From: Nymphaea colorata
Lineage: Eukaryota > Streptophyta > Magnoliopsida > Nymphaeales > Nymphaeaceae
Direction of reading: 5' to 3'
Length of the DNA stretch: 64,000 bases
Assembly (NCBI RefSeq): GCF_008831285.2
Contig: NC_045142.1
Span: forward strand, 5,523,501-5,587,500
Numbering within the stretch: position 1 is the stretch's first letter; every line of letters begins with the position of its first letter. A program made the position numbers and the translations under genes. Positions 50,935-63,585 of the stretch are shown in pieces. The notes beneath the pieces are model-generated. The model ran no database searches. It saw only the letters and a program-made list of their open reading frames with translations, and was not told the DNA's origin.

Positions 50935-53900
50935 TCATATGTCATTTCCAAGGTGGCCTAGCTCTGCATCAATATCATCGTCCTGCTCAAAAAGCTTCAG
51001 AAATCTTGCCTGATCTTGTTCTCGCTTCCTCTTCTGCCAATATTTGTATATTGCTATGCTCGTAAAGGCACACAAACAGGAAGACAAAACTACAACTAAC
51101 ACCACCAAGCCGACATTCCCATGCTTAGCAGTATTGCTGCTCGGTGGGTTAGATTCATGGCCGCCTGCATCCATTGGGATAAGTACCAAAAATAGATTTA
51201 GGATAGAAAAATAGCACAAGTAATGGTAACGCTGGTGGCACTGTGTAAATGCTGGCAAGTCCATTCTGATTTGCTCAAGTCCAGTGGACTTGCATAAGAT
51301 AAGCACTCAGACAACAGTGCCACCTGAAATTCAAATCTATTAGCAAGTAATACTTGAGCTACAGACATTCTAGTCTAAATTCCAATTATCCATTTATACA
51401 CTTTAATTAACAGACTATCCTAGATGCTGTCAGAATAGCCAGTTCAGGTACTTTACTAACCATGTTCAAGGAGGCACTGGGGACACAGAAAGGTGGCATT
51501 GAATTCCTTGTCTTTAAAATGTATGTATCTGCCATCAGGAGCCAGAAAGTCATCTGGGCAGAGCTCCCATTCATCAAATACATCATCGGACTTAAGAGTA
51601 TCCTGCTCATATAGACCACATCTCTTGCACTTGTTATCTGGAAGCTCTGTCAGAGGCTGCACAACAGATGTTGAACAATTAAGATATTAGCAGTACTTTT
51701 ACAAAGCAAAAACTCTGTACTCAGAAAATTTACTTACCAATAACTCTAAACTGTATCTAGGTTCTAAACTTCCAGTTTGAAACATTCTCAGAATTAACTT
51801 TCAAATTAAGCTTTGTTATAAATGATTCAAGCTATAGCATACCATAATCAAAGCCTCAGACCAACTGCCCGCTGACCTTTACATGCTTTATTGTAAATGA
51901 TGATATATGCTCTGGATCTGTATTCAACTCCATGTCACGGGATCTTGTTGGATCCATATGAAGGCTTATGTTTCACATTCATATTGAACCAAATAAGCTA
52001 TAAACCATATGATATCTGTTTCGACCCTATAGTCATCTCACAATGACTAGCCTATCCTTAAAAATTTAATGTGAAGCCATTCAATGATGGAACAGAATTT
52101 AAAATGGCACCAAAAAGAAAAATGCCAATGTAATGTGAGATTTCAATGCACAAAAAGCTCTTGCATTATTACACATACACTAACAAAAACTTTCTTTTAC
52201 TGCTTTATCTGTAAACAGCCACATGATGAGCAGATATTGCATCATATACAGAACAGAACAGATCAGATTTAAGATAGTGATCCAGATATGCACAATATTC
52301 CAATTGGCAAAATGAAATCCAAGCATACATGCAATAGTTTCTTTGCTTTGTTTGTGCAAGGCTAGAACTAACTTACTCTTTACATGTCTCTTTCAACATA
52401 ACTGCACATACATACAGAAGAAAATGAAAGCAACAAGAAGCATTACATAACAAAAAAAAAATCAGCCTAAGTCCAAGTCCAGAAAATCTGAAAAACAACA
52501 TTAGAATGTGTTTATAAACCGAGTAGTTATTTGGTGTCATTTATCAAGCTTCCTGGAAACAACTGAGACATGGTAGCTCTCAGATGGCCAAAAATATGTG
52601 GATTTGTGTAGGACTAATTTCATCGACTACATAAACAAAGCCAAATAACCTAAACAACTAACATTTCTGACTTAAAAATTGAGAAAAAAAAAAGAAACAA
52701 AAAAAACTTTTTACGAACCTGCCAAGATTCTTGGCCTTTGAAAGCATACAGTGACATGGCTTTCTCCACATCAGGTAGAAAGGTCCTATTCTCTCCTTTA
52801 CATTGAAAATAAACGACTGGTTTAAAGAACAACTCATGGGTTGTAAAGATCTCGATTGATTTTAACGTAACAACCCCTGTTGAAAGAATACCTGCAAAAA
52901 GAAAAAAAAAACCTCAGACGAAGAACTCCCAGAATGTATATGATCCTGTGCAACATCCACCCAGCCACCTTTCCATGCATACACACACACAGAGACCAAG
53001 CTCGCCGTTGTTACATCTACCAATTAAGCTCAAAACTGTGACCAAGTCCAGATAGTCGAGCTCAGTTTTGGAATAAAGGGGCCCTAAATCGCACAAGACG
53101 ACGCTTGTTACCACCAACCAACAGATACTTCAATTCATATTTCTGAATACGACAAGTATCTTGCCGAAAATTTTAATCAAATTGGAGATGATATCCATGG
53201 TCCACAAAAAGCAAACAAAGACTAGCCACGTCTGGCATCCTATACATATGCCCAACAGCAAAAAGCTAACGGTAACATGCAACATCACATCGGCCTCAGT
53301 TGATCTTCCATTCGTACTCAGAAAGAGCTAAACTCTCAGACCGTGTTTGGATGACATGCCTAAAAGGTGTTTTAGAGGCCAAACATCATTTTCCCTTTGA
53401 AACGAGGTTTTATATATGTTTGGGTGTCACCGAAACCAGGTTTGGCAAAAACCTGGTTTCAGTGAAAACTTGGTTTTCTTTGGTGGGTAGAAAACCTGAA
53501 CCCGATTTTTCACCCAAAACGTCGTTTTGGGGAGATGGTGGGGCTGAAGGCCACGGCATCTGAGCAAGCAGGCATATGTAAGGGAGCTGGAGAGAAAAGG
53601 AAAGTAGCCACAGAAGACCATTAAGCAACTGGGAGGCCAGCTTGTGCCTACCGTACATTTCACAGCAACTTCCCCACCAGTAGATTTCTGTTTTTTGAGA
53701 ATGAACCTTCAATGCCTCATCCCTTATATCAGAATTGAGGTTACTGTTTCATATTTATGGAGAAAAATAAAGGGGAAAAAAGTGCATCGAGTGGATTCAG
53801 CTTCTTTCCCTTGTAATCAGCACAAACTGGCTGGAAACAAATTGGATTGAGCACAGGAAGGTAAAAACTCATCGATTGGAGCTTCAACGATTCATGAATG

Positions 53901-54324
53901 GGACTTCACATGTAAGTGTTGATGGGTTGCACTTTGAAATGTTTGTCTCATTTTTTAAATCTTTCAACGGATATTAACTATTCTTCTAATTCATCAACAT
54001 AGACAATTAAAGAATAGGATTAACATATCACCGTCGATTCTGAACAAATCATTGACAAGAGCTCAATAAGATCAGGAAAGGGGTTCAGACGGTCGTTAGA
54101 CCATTGTCTTATATCACAAAGCATGACAATTTAAATGAAACCATTGCCTAGCAGAATCGCGCACCCAATCCTCTTCTATGCCCTCTCTCCTAGTTGTTGC
54201 AGACCTATTGGTGGACACATTGTGCTCAACAAAACTTCAACATTGTGAAAGGCCAATTCCAACTACATGAAAATCAGCCACTTCCTTTATACGATAGTAT
54301 GAAACATGATTTGTGTGTTGCAGA

Positions 54325-54363
<39 letters not shown>

Positions 54364-55668
54364 AAGATTTCACAATAAGAGCAATAATCCGGTGAACAAT
54401 AAGAGCAATAAAAAACCAAAGATTTCTAGCCACAATTATGCAGTTGAACTCAACAGTTCATGAATTATGTGCAAGTGACCCAGCCGCTATAGATTTATCA
54501 CTACCGCTTAAGTTAGTGAATCAATGTCGATCAAACCGAACATTCCACACCTACATTTTGCTTTGTGCCTCCAAGTCGATGCCCACAATTTTCCCATGGC
54601 TGCTTCACACATAAAATACGAAGCACTTGTATTTTCCATGTCGGTTTCCTTCTTGTTTTGATAGGAATTTTATTCTTAGATTGAGTTCCTCAATTTTTAT
54701 ATAGTGGATATTCTGCTAACAGGATTGTCAATTTACCTGCATGGAGATGTCGTTTACCACTAAAGATATGACTGTGTGATACTAATTTTTCATTTACTAT
54801 ATTTTGTTTTTGGGCTTGCAAAGTTCATTTTTCATTTCATTCATGTCATTAAAAAGTTGATGAAATTTCATCCAAACACTACCATGTGATTGTATTATGC
54901 ATAATGGTTTTGGATCAAGTTTGAGTATGTGCATTTGTTCAACTATCACTTAACTGTAATCAACATTCAGCTGAATTTTGATATATTTAGAAATTTCATC
55001 AAAAACCTGGTCTTTGTCATCCAAACAAAAACCAGGTTTTGAAAGTAAAAACATAAATTTCCTGTTGTCATCCAAACAGGAAAATCAGTTTTTAAAACTT
55101 GGACCAGGTTTCCTGATAACCAGGTTTTGAAGGGGTGTCATCCAAACACCCCCTCAAACTTTTCTCCACCGATGTCCCTAATTCTAACCAGTTTACCATT
55201 CAATCAAAGACAAAACAGAAACGAATAAAGGATCTTAATTTGTAGATGAACACAGTTATTGAGGGAATATAGATAAATTCCCTTATCTTAATCAACAATC
55301 AACGCGTACAATCTTCCAAACATGCGCCAATTTGACAAAATCAACAAATGATTGCCGTAGTCTCCAAATCTTTGCCCCGTTTCCGCTTCTTCGAACTAAA
55401 AAAAATAAGAACCTGACCAAGAAGAGCTCGTCCGCCGATACAAGAAAACCTTAAAATTTGTAATCACCAACCATGAAGGGGAAGGGATAAAAAGACGAAA
55501 CAAAAACAGGAAAGATATGCAAAAGTTCTTGCATTTCTCCAGAGAAGAAAAGAAATGAAACACATTCCAACGAAGCGAGGGACTACCTGGAGGGAAAAGG
55601 AGGAAGGCGCAACAGAGGAGGAGCCATGGAACCGGAATTCCGAGGCGGTAGAACGACGCGCTCTCCAT
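50935..55668 (-). CDS. Plant-specific type I membrane protein with paired cysteines (function unknown)
   Basis: Exons in order of translation: 55668-55587, 52891-52719, 51656-51461, 51164-50935. Phases and GT-AG sites agree; the product is 226 aa. Residues 1-28 are a signal peptide (hydrophobic PWLLLCCAFLLFPP). The ectodomain has VVYFQCKGENRTFLPDV, a CKRCG pair, DDVFDEWELCPDDF and a CPQC pair before a Gly/Ser/Asn linker. One membrane span (VGLVVLVVVLSSCLCAFTSI) is followed by a basic stop-transfer YKYWQKRKREQ and a short acidic cytoplasmic tail. I recognise the arrangement from uncharacterised single-pass proteins found across land plants, but know no demonstrated role. The four cysteines in two CxxC pairs suggest a metal- or disulfide-stabilised lumenal domain (inference). 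Intron 1 is 2.7 kb and holds a 1.8-kb transposon. Confidence 0.85.
53341..55153. mobile_element. 1.8-kb DNA transposon remnant with GTGTTTGGATGACA terminal repeats
   Basis: Left terminus CCGTGTTTGGATGACA (53341-53356); right terminus TGTCATCCAAACACCCC (55136-55152). Subterminal regions repeat AAACCAGGTTT/AACCTGGTTT on both sides (53430-53480; 55030-55125). TCATCCAAACA recurs four times toward the right end (about 54868, 55017, 55067, 55138). The interior has a (GA)n run (54330-54361) and no transposase frame. It lies wholly in intron 1 of the minus-strand membrane-protein gene. Superfamily unresolved (hAT or PIF-like ends). Confidence 0.6.
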
Positions 55669-56205
55669 GGAGGACGAATCGGGAGATCACAGGAGGAGGG
55701 AGAGAGAGAGGAGGAGGAGGAATCTCACCCTTTTGTAGTTTGCTTTGCTGCTTCATCCCGACGGTGCGACTCACAACAGGGATCGCACGAAGACTTGACT
55801 TTTCCCGACCCGCATGATCGGAGTTCGTATCGGTGCCGTTACACTTTGCTGATACGCGACGTTCATATCTATTCTTAATTTTTTATGTAAAGTTAATAAA
55901 TAAACATTTAAATTTTTTTAATATAACATCAATGCTTGCTTTTGAAGCCCGTATCGGCCGCCGTTGATAATTAACTAATGGGTTCTTTAAATTGGTTCAA
56001 ATATAATTATTTTATTTATCCCAAAACGTTCTTAAACTTTCCCTAATGGTAAAAAATCGGTCCATTTTTTTTAGTTGATACACACGCTCCTTTGAATAGA
56101 TACGTGGATAATTTTAGTTACATTGTTAAATTTTTTCTTACATTTTTTAATTTTAAAAAAATTATTTTATCACAAGGAGAAATTTAAAAATACGATCCTC
56201 ATGGA
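55669..56205. other. Promoter side of the membrane-protein gene and AT-rich spacer
   Basis: 55669-55870 is GC-rich and is the likely leftward promoter/5'UTR; no clear TATA box was found. 55870-56205 is AT-rich with no gene seen. Confidence 0.4.
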
Positions 56206-56640
56206 GTATTTCAGCCCCTTAACAGGAGGGCGGTTTTCGACGGAGGCAATGACCCTCTCGTTCTCAAGTCTCTCTCGGTCTGTCCGGTGAAACGCAGACA
56301 AACCCCGCTCTCTCCGTCGATCCCCACTCTCTCGCCAGTGAGGGCTGTCTCCCTCGCCGGCGCCCATCTCTCTCTTCGGTGAAGGCATCCGGTCTCGTCA
56401 GCGCGGGCACAGGTGAGTTTATCCTCCCTCCCTTCCACCCTCCCCCCTCCTCTTTCTCCTGATCGAAGGCTGCAGGCCAGCAATGTCAGACCAGATGGCA
56501 CCCAGTGCCTCTCTGATCAGTATTTAAAATGAGGGCACGCCCGGCAGTCCTTTCCTCTCTCTCTCTCTCTCTCTCTCTGCGGCTGCTGCTATAAGGGCCG
56601 CCGGCTGGCAGCCCTCGTCTCACTCCCTCTGTCGTTTTTG
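56206..56640 (+). other. GC-rich exon-like segment, possible distal 5'UTR exon
   Basis: This pyrimidine-rich, GC-rich block ends in a strong donor-like CGGGCACAG|GTGAGTTT at about 56413. It is followed by a CT run (56552-56577) and a second GC-rich patch. It could be the first non-coding exon of the RPP30 gene (acceptor candidates AAATACAG or CTTCTCAG near 58132 and 58153), or a separate non-coding transcript. Frames on the minus strand here are low complexity. Confidence 0.3.
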
Positions 56641-58100
56641 CTTTTAAAATTTTTTTCCTAGCATATTGTTAAATTGTTGGTAGCTTATTATTTTCTAATT
56701 TGTTTACTGCTTTTCTCATGACTACAGCGCCGTATATCAATTTTATTTGGATTTTTTATTTGGTTTTCGATTTTCGCAAATGTGGTAGTCGGATTGCAAG
56801 ATTCATCTTTTCATAGGATTGTTGATGAGCGCCGAGGCTGTGAATTTTCTTGGACAAGGCTCCGGTTCTGTCTGTTGACTAGGCGATGTTCGAGATTAGG
56901 CATTGAAATGGGCAGCCTCTTCTGTGACTACCTTGAATCTTTTTAATAATCTCTATGTCTCGTTAATAGTACAATCCACAAGTTCTTTGGTTGCTCTTCC
57001 TCAGTTTAGAAAGTTATTAGGATGATGTAATGATTGTGCAAGTGTGGTTTCCACTACAAGTCGTGACCAGGCAGAGTTAACTGCCAAGATTAACGGAGCT
57101 TTTTTTTTTTTTTAAATATACGGAAGAGCAATGTGATCCTTCAAGCTTACTGTTGTTTCTGTGCGAAAAAGAATTCCCTTTAAGTTTTGCTTGGGAGCTA
57201 TTTATTTGGATGTGGATAGTTTTTCACGCCTAACAAGGTGTTGATAGCTTGTTGCAAGATGAATTCCACAGAAGACCTTTTAGGTAGTTTTAGCCTTAGA
57301 TGGTATTGTGCTGTTCTAGTTTTCCTTTATGTTCATCCTACCCATTGCAAGTGGGACCACTCAAATGCTTGAGGTCAAAGGTTATAGAATAATGACCCTA
57401 GCTGCATACATATTTATTGTAATGCAAATTGCTAGGTCATTGATGTCTTGTTCATGCACCAAATGCTTTCTTGTGTACATTTAATATATGCATTTAGTCA
57501 TGATTGTCCTTTGTTAGTATGGACATGTTAATTAGATCCCAATAAAAGGTTTATTTAAGGAGAATGGCTCGTGAAGATTTCCTTTGCTGAGATACACTTC
57601 TTTAGAATGAACTAAGTCTAACTTTTATTTCCTTAGATCATTAACAAAGTTATAGATTAGCTTATTGATGTTGTTTGATCTTCCTTGAAATATATATGCA
57701 TTTTATTATAAGTTTGAGAAAGAATGCCATGAACTGATCCAACTTGAAAGCATTGTATTGAAGACGATCCTAATGACAAAGCTATGAACATGTATGATAT
57801 ATGTATGAAGCTGTCAATGCTTAACATGAGTTAAATATGTTTTTCACATTGTTCTCTACTTACATACTTATTATTTTCAGTTGTTGTTTTTCATTTTTGG
57901 CATTATTTTATGGATATTATATGCTTCATAGTTTTGGTCATGAAGCTTACTCTTTGCTTCGCTTCGTGTCACTTCACGTTGCTTCACTGGATCAGTGCTT
58001 CGCTTCACCTCCTTGCATCTAACAACATTTGTTGAAGTCAACACAAGAGAGTCAATTTGGGGACTCGTTTACGGATAGAATCGTACGCCCATGACCAAGA
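56641..58100. other. Spacer or 5'UTR intron upstream of RPP30
   Basis: This T-rich DNA has plant intron-like composition. 57935-58020 carries a one-sided array of GCTTC words (TTTGCTTCGCTTCG, CACTTCACGTTGCTTC, TGCTTCGCTTCACC). No coding region was recognised. Confidence 0.4.
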
Positions 58101-58176
58101 AGCAAAACCCAAGGTTTAAATACAGTTCCTGCCCTGATTTGGTAACTTCTCAGAGGCTCTAATTCGTGTTCAAGCA
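58100..58176 (+). promoter_or_regulatory. Immediate 5' region of RPP30
   Basis: GGTTTAAATACAG (about 58121-58133) is either TATA-like, placing the start just upstream of the ATG, or the acceptor of a 5'UTR intron. Sequence alone does not decide. Confidence 0.3.
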
Positions 58177-61100
58177 ATGGTGTACTTTGATCTCAATATT
58201 CCTTACGTAGAGGGAGGTGGAGGACGTGTGGGTGGAGGTGGAGGAAAGGATAAACAGAAGAGCATCAGGGTAAAGCTAGTGGTGATGGCTATGGAGTTGG
58301 GCTACACTGGCATTGCCTATAATTACAACATCCATGGAGTTATGGCTGATTGCCATAGGTGCTCTATCAGCCCCCTCCCTCTCTCCTCCCTCCTCCAGTT
58401 GGCTCCTTCCATCTCTAGTGTCGTCCAATTCCATAGGAAGATCCTCAAAGTTCCCTTGGACTCACCGTTCCGGCAGTATACTAGATTGACTGTCACTGTC
58501 AACAGCATGATTCAGGCTGCATCGCTTAACTCCGGGAACCCGGTTCTCCAAACATATGATCTGGTGGCAGTTCGACCGACGAACCAGGCTACCTTTGAGC
58601 ATGCTTGTCAAAAAGCTCATGTGAGTTCAATGTCATTCTTTATTGTCCATTTTTTCTATTACCTGACTTGAAACTTTTAAAGCGCTTGTCTTGAATCTTC
58701 AAAGACATTTTTTTAGATGTTGATGATTTGGGCTGAAAAAACTTATTTGTAACATGATGATGTGCTTGATATGATATGTCATCAATTGCTACTTTGCTCT
58801 ATATCTTTTTATCCTTGGTCTTTCTCTGAAAAAACAAAAACAAATAAATATCCATCCCTCATTCTAGTACTACATAGAAATAATAGGCCTGTTTAGAACA
58901 AGATTTGCCACTATTTCCATCGCTTCAGGGCCGTAGAGCCATTAGTAAAACTTTGCTACAATTATATATGTTATAAAATGGTAGCTAGAAACACCCTAGG
59001 TGGCAAGAAAAATTATAAATAAGGCTGCTAGAAGCCTAGAAGCACTCTTGGTGGGAAATGAAAACTATAAAATAATAAGCACTTGGGTATATCTCTAAGC
59101 AGATAATTAAGAGGCTTGTGCCAACTGAAATTTTTTATTCTCTTCATTTCACATAATTTTTAGGTTTGTTTTGAATGCATTGAAGGGAAGACAAACATAA
59201 GGTGCCAAGAGAAGTTCAAACGTCTTCAAACTAATTTATACCAACATTTGTGCATGATTACCTACAACTTCTTGGAATAGCCAATAGTATTTCATTTTGT
59301 TCATAGACAATCACTCTTGTGGTGGGTACTGGGTACTTGTATTTAGTTCATGAAAAATCTCAGTTGCTGGATGTGTTCAGGGCATCTCCCAACCTTTTGG
59401 GATTGCCAGAGACCTCATCACTGATGGATGTTTCTGTTGGTGACACGAGAGAGAGAGAGAGAGAGAGTTGCTTGACGTTCCTAGTGCTTGGAGATTATAT
59501 TTGCAGTAGGCTGTGTGGTTTAATTGAACTTGTTTGGACTTTGGGGCTCATAGATGAATGGTTTGTCCAAGATTGTGGCGACTGCTTCATTTTCACTGGG
59601 TGTCATTCATTGGTCTGAAAATAGATATTTGGAGCTTGAGCTGCTTATTTTTGCTGAAATATTCCCTATGGCTTGGACTAGCTGATCTTGCCTCCACACA
59701 CGTAATTCTTTTTTTCTGTTCTTTTATGTTTTCTTCTTCTAAAAGAAACTTTGGACTGATTTCTTTAAGGGCTAACACAAAATTAAAGCTCACTTTTGTC
59801 ATATCTGTGTCATTATTACCTACTAATATTATTTTTATTATTAGTTTTATGGTTATCTGAATGTGTTCTTCTGTGATTAGGTAGACTTAATTGCAATTGA
59901 TTTTTCTGAGAAGCTACAGTTCCGGTTGAAGTCTCAGATGGTGAAAGCTGCAATACAGGTTTAACTTTTTGGTGGATGGAAGTGATATTTTGGTCAAAGT
60001 TCCTTTTCAGTTTTGTGGATACCACATCCTTGGCAGATAATACTTACTGGCACTTTTGAATTGTGTTGCAGCGTGGTCTATACTTTGAGCTGATCTATTC
60101 CCCTCTTTTGTCTGACACTATTGCAAAGTCAGAACTGATTAATGGTGCCAAGGTGGGAAGCCTTTCCTTTTCCATTGAAGAAATGAGAAATTGAAAAGTT
60201 TTGCACCTGGGGTTTTAAAGTTGCAAATTTTGTTATGAAATTTCTATTTATGCATCCTTTGAGGTTCGGATACATAAGTTCTTTTCCTTTGTCAATGTGG
60301 GAGAAGCATGATATCTTGACTCCATATCTCGACTGTTAGTGTGGAAGAAGCATGATTACTGTATTTGTAGGTTAACTCATCGTCTTCTTTATTCTCTTTT
60401 AGTTAGATACAGACCTTTGTTATTTAGTAAATGGGTTCATTCTTAGTTGTGTGCTTGGACACCCAAAGAAGGACACATCAATCAAACGGTTCTTTCCACT
60501 TCTATATTAGCGCAACGTGAGCTACTCAACAGAAAAATTCCTAACAATATTGACCACTCACCCAATATGGAATGAAAAGATAATAATGCAATGTTTGCTT
60601 GCCAAAGTAGCATTTGTACTGGTATGGGTACGTTGAAGAGGGTATGGACATGACAATTTAAAAAAGTGGGCGTGGGGATATGGTGGGGTATATATACACG
60701 CACATACTCACAACAAGTTCACAAACATTCAAAGTTAAAGCAAAATTCATGCACAATAGCTCGTTTAATAGTTCATACATGTAGTCTCATCAAAATAAAA
60801 TTTAAAACATTGTGCGTCATTGAAGTGTGCAGCTGCTATTGTTGAACAACGAACAACAAATATAGAAGCATATAAAATGATACAGAAAAAAGTACAGCAT
60901 GTCTCTGTTTTTTATGTGCATATGCAGTCGCTGATGAGAAATAATACCATCATATGCAAGTCCATAATAGTGCATATGCAGGTAAAAAATATCAGTAGAA
61001 ATGAATACAATGGAATGAGTAAAATAGAAACAAGCACACAGCCAGGCATCAGCAAATTTATAGAAGCACATCAGAAATATCAAATAGAAATGAATACAAT

Positions 61101-63585
61101 AGAAACAAACACAAGATTGAGTAGAATATCAAATTTATAGAAGCACAGTGGGAAAAAAAGAATAAAAAACGCTAATCCAGAAAAGGGGGACAAATCCAAT
61201 AAAACCATAATTTAAATTTTAAAAAACAGGAAAAAAAGACAAAATGGAAAATTCCGCAGTATCGAGTTCTTGAACAATTCAACTTCTTTTTTTTTTTGAA
61301 TTTTAGTATGGGATTAGATACAATTTGTTTTATTTTCTTAGTCACAAAAATTAGACCTAATCATAGTTTCATCTTCATACATGTGGACTCAACATCGGCA
61401 TCATCCTTTTTCTCTTCAGATCTATCTCTTCTATCACGACACTCTCCTTTTTTCCTTCTTTATCATCAACAAATATGTTTACTAATGGTGTCAAGTTTTA
61501 AGCCTTATCTGAAATTAAACATACTTGTGTCTTGGATGAAACAAATAGATCAAATAAGATAATCTTGTTTAGGTATGATGGGAATAAAAGGCTATTTTCC
61601 TACAATTTCGCAGTGACATACATGGCTGACAAAAAACTGAACATTTTTTTTTTTCAAAGGGCACTAAGTGTTTCTGATTTCTCATAGTTGATGTCACAGA
61701 GCATTTCAAGGCTATATACATTCTAGTTTGTTTTGAGATTCTTAACATTGTTACATACATGAGGTTGTTCATGGATTGCGCCTGGTATAATATACTATGA
61801 GTCTATGACTAGTTCTACACGATAAGGTCTTCTTGAATGAAATAAAGCTAGAATTACCTATCCATGCAGATGTGACATTCCAACCAAGATTGTGCAGCCT
61901 TTACTTTAAAAAGTTGGATGCTTATCCCTTTGGCTAAATTAAGCTCTATTTTTCATGTCACCATCTGGATTCAGCTGGAACAAATCAGAGTTTTCTAATA
62001 TTCTAATGCTTAACAGTTGCTAGTTGGGTGGACTGGAGGAAAGAATATTATTCTATCAAGTTCTGCATCTACAGTGAATGAACTTAGAGGGCCATATGAT
62101 GTTGCTAATTTGTCAACATTGCTTGGTCTTTCCATGCAGCATGCTAAGGCTGCTATGTCTAGGAACTGCAGGTATGTTCAATAATTTGTGTATATTAAGA
62201 TGTATCTAAAGGTGCAACCATAAAATCTATCTATGCTTGGTCAGGTCTCTAATGACTAATGTTATTAGAAAAAAACGATTCTACAAGGAGGCTATTAGAG
62301 TAGAGGGCATTTCACCATCTATTACTGCTGTGGATGAAGATTCTTTGTTTGGTGATTGGAAAATGTGGGATCCTATTTCAAGTGGTGAAGGTGATTTATT
62401 ATTGGAAAATGAACTTATGGTTGCCAATTGTCATGATCTGGAAAAGGGTTCATCAGCATCTGGATCAAACAAGATTAAGGAACAGGTGGAAGCCCTACAA
62501 TGTAGTAGTGCACAAGAATTTCATGGTAGTCAGTTTCCTACGGCGAAAGGTGCTCTACAATCTTGTGAACTGAGAAAACACAATGATTCCCTGACTAGTG
62601 CACAGCTATCAGGACATGAACATGAAGATGCTTTCCTTGTCAATAAGGATTCTTCTCTGCAGCAACCATCATTGCTGTTACCATCAGAATCATCACTGGA
62701 ACTGCCATCGCATCCCTCACATGAAAATTCTGCAATCGGTGCTTGGACAAAGACATCTGACGTTGAGAATAACATCCAGAAAATAGAGGTGTATGAGGTG
62801 GTTTCTTCTCGTGAAGATGTTAGTTGCCCTAATGTCATTGTAACAGCTGCATCAGGTAAGGTGGAAGGAACAATATCCCAGGCAGGTGGAGCTTGTCCAT
62901 TGGACTGTGGTGCAGGTATTTGTATTAACTCAACAGATGATGCTGTTGATTCCCTTGCTAAGAGATTAGAGTCCCCATTTGGTATATCCTTTGATAAGCA
63001 AGTTACTGAACATCAAATTCTAAATAATTTTGCTGGAGGACCGTCACCAATTAAATGTGACAATCAGAATCCCTCTTCTTTTAATACCCCATTGCACATG
63101 CTTGAATCCGGTAATGAGGGAAGAATCGTTGATGCTGTCATGGATGAGAATCTTCCTACAGTGAGCTATGCAAGTAAGTACCAAGATTCCAAGAGTTTAA
63201 TTTTTCATGTTTGGATGGATATTTGAAATATCTTATTTGATCATTATACAATTCTGCTTGCTGCAGGACCTGATGAATTATCTTCATTTATTAGTGAACA
63301 GCCTGGCAGTTCAGATCCAAATGGTGCAGCCCAGAGTGCTCCTGATATATCAGTGCATGACCAGCAAAATGATGTCATCCATAATGGTGTTCATGCTTTA
63401 GAAAAATTTAAATCAGGTATCGTCATGTGGACTTTAATTGCTGTGGCCTGTTTTTGCTTAATATTATTATGTTTTAAGGGTGTGGTTGTTCTTAAGTTGT
63501 TGGTCTGTTATCACTTGACATTTACTTTCACAAAAACCTCACAGTGGCAGTGTTGCCTGTAAGAGGTTCTGAAAGTCTGCCCTGA
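58177..63585 (+). CDS. RPP30: RNase P/MRP protein subunit RPP30 (GAF1-like) with long C-terminal extension
   Basis: Exons: 58177-58620, 59881-59958, 60072-60152, 62017-62171, 62245-63173, 63267-63416, 63545-63585; about 625 aa. The last 41-base exon is the least certain. Residues 1-250 form the PHP-like barrel of the family: FDLNIPY (4-10), MELGYTGIAYNY, TYDLVAVRPTN, VDLIAIDFSEKLQFRLK, RGLYFELIYSPLL, and GPYDVANLSTLLGLSMQHAK with SRNCR. In this family it is a protein subunit of nuclear RNase P and RNase MRP, acting in tRNA 5' maturation and rRNA processing; the Arabidopsis homologue GAF1 is needed for gametophytes. A Gly-rich insertion (13-23) sits between the first strand and helix. Residues after about 275 are an acidic, Ser-rich, apparently disordered tail not present in animal RPP30, encoded mostly by one 929-base exon. 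Confidence 0.94.
60590..60700. repeat. GGGTATGGGTAC word fragment in RPP30 intron 3
   Basis: GTACTGGTATGGGTACG, GAGGGTATGGACATG and GGGGATATGGTGGGGTAT occur within 90 bases. These resemble the words at 17165-17235 (CCATACCCCCATACCC, GTATCCATACCCG) in SET gene intron 5. Probably diverged parts of one family. Confidence 0.35.

Noticed and set aside
62530-62838. Minus-strand frame opposite RPP30 exon 5
   Set aside because: It is antisense to a well-supported coding exon and contains no recognisable motif.
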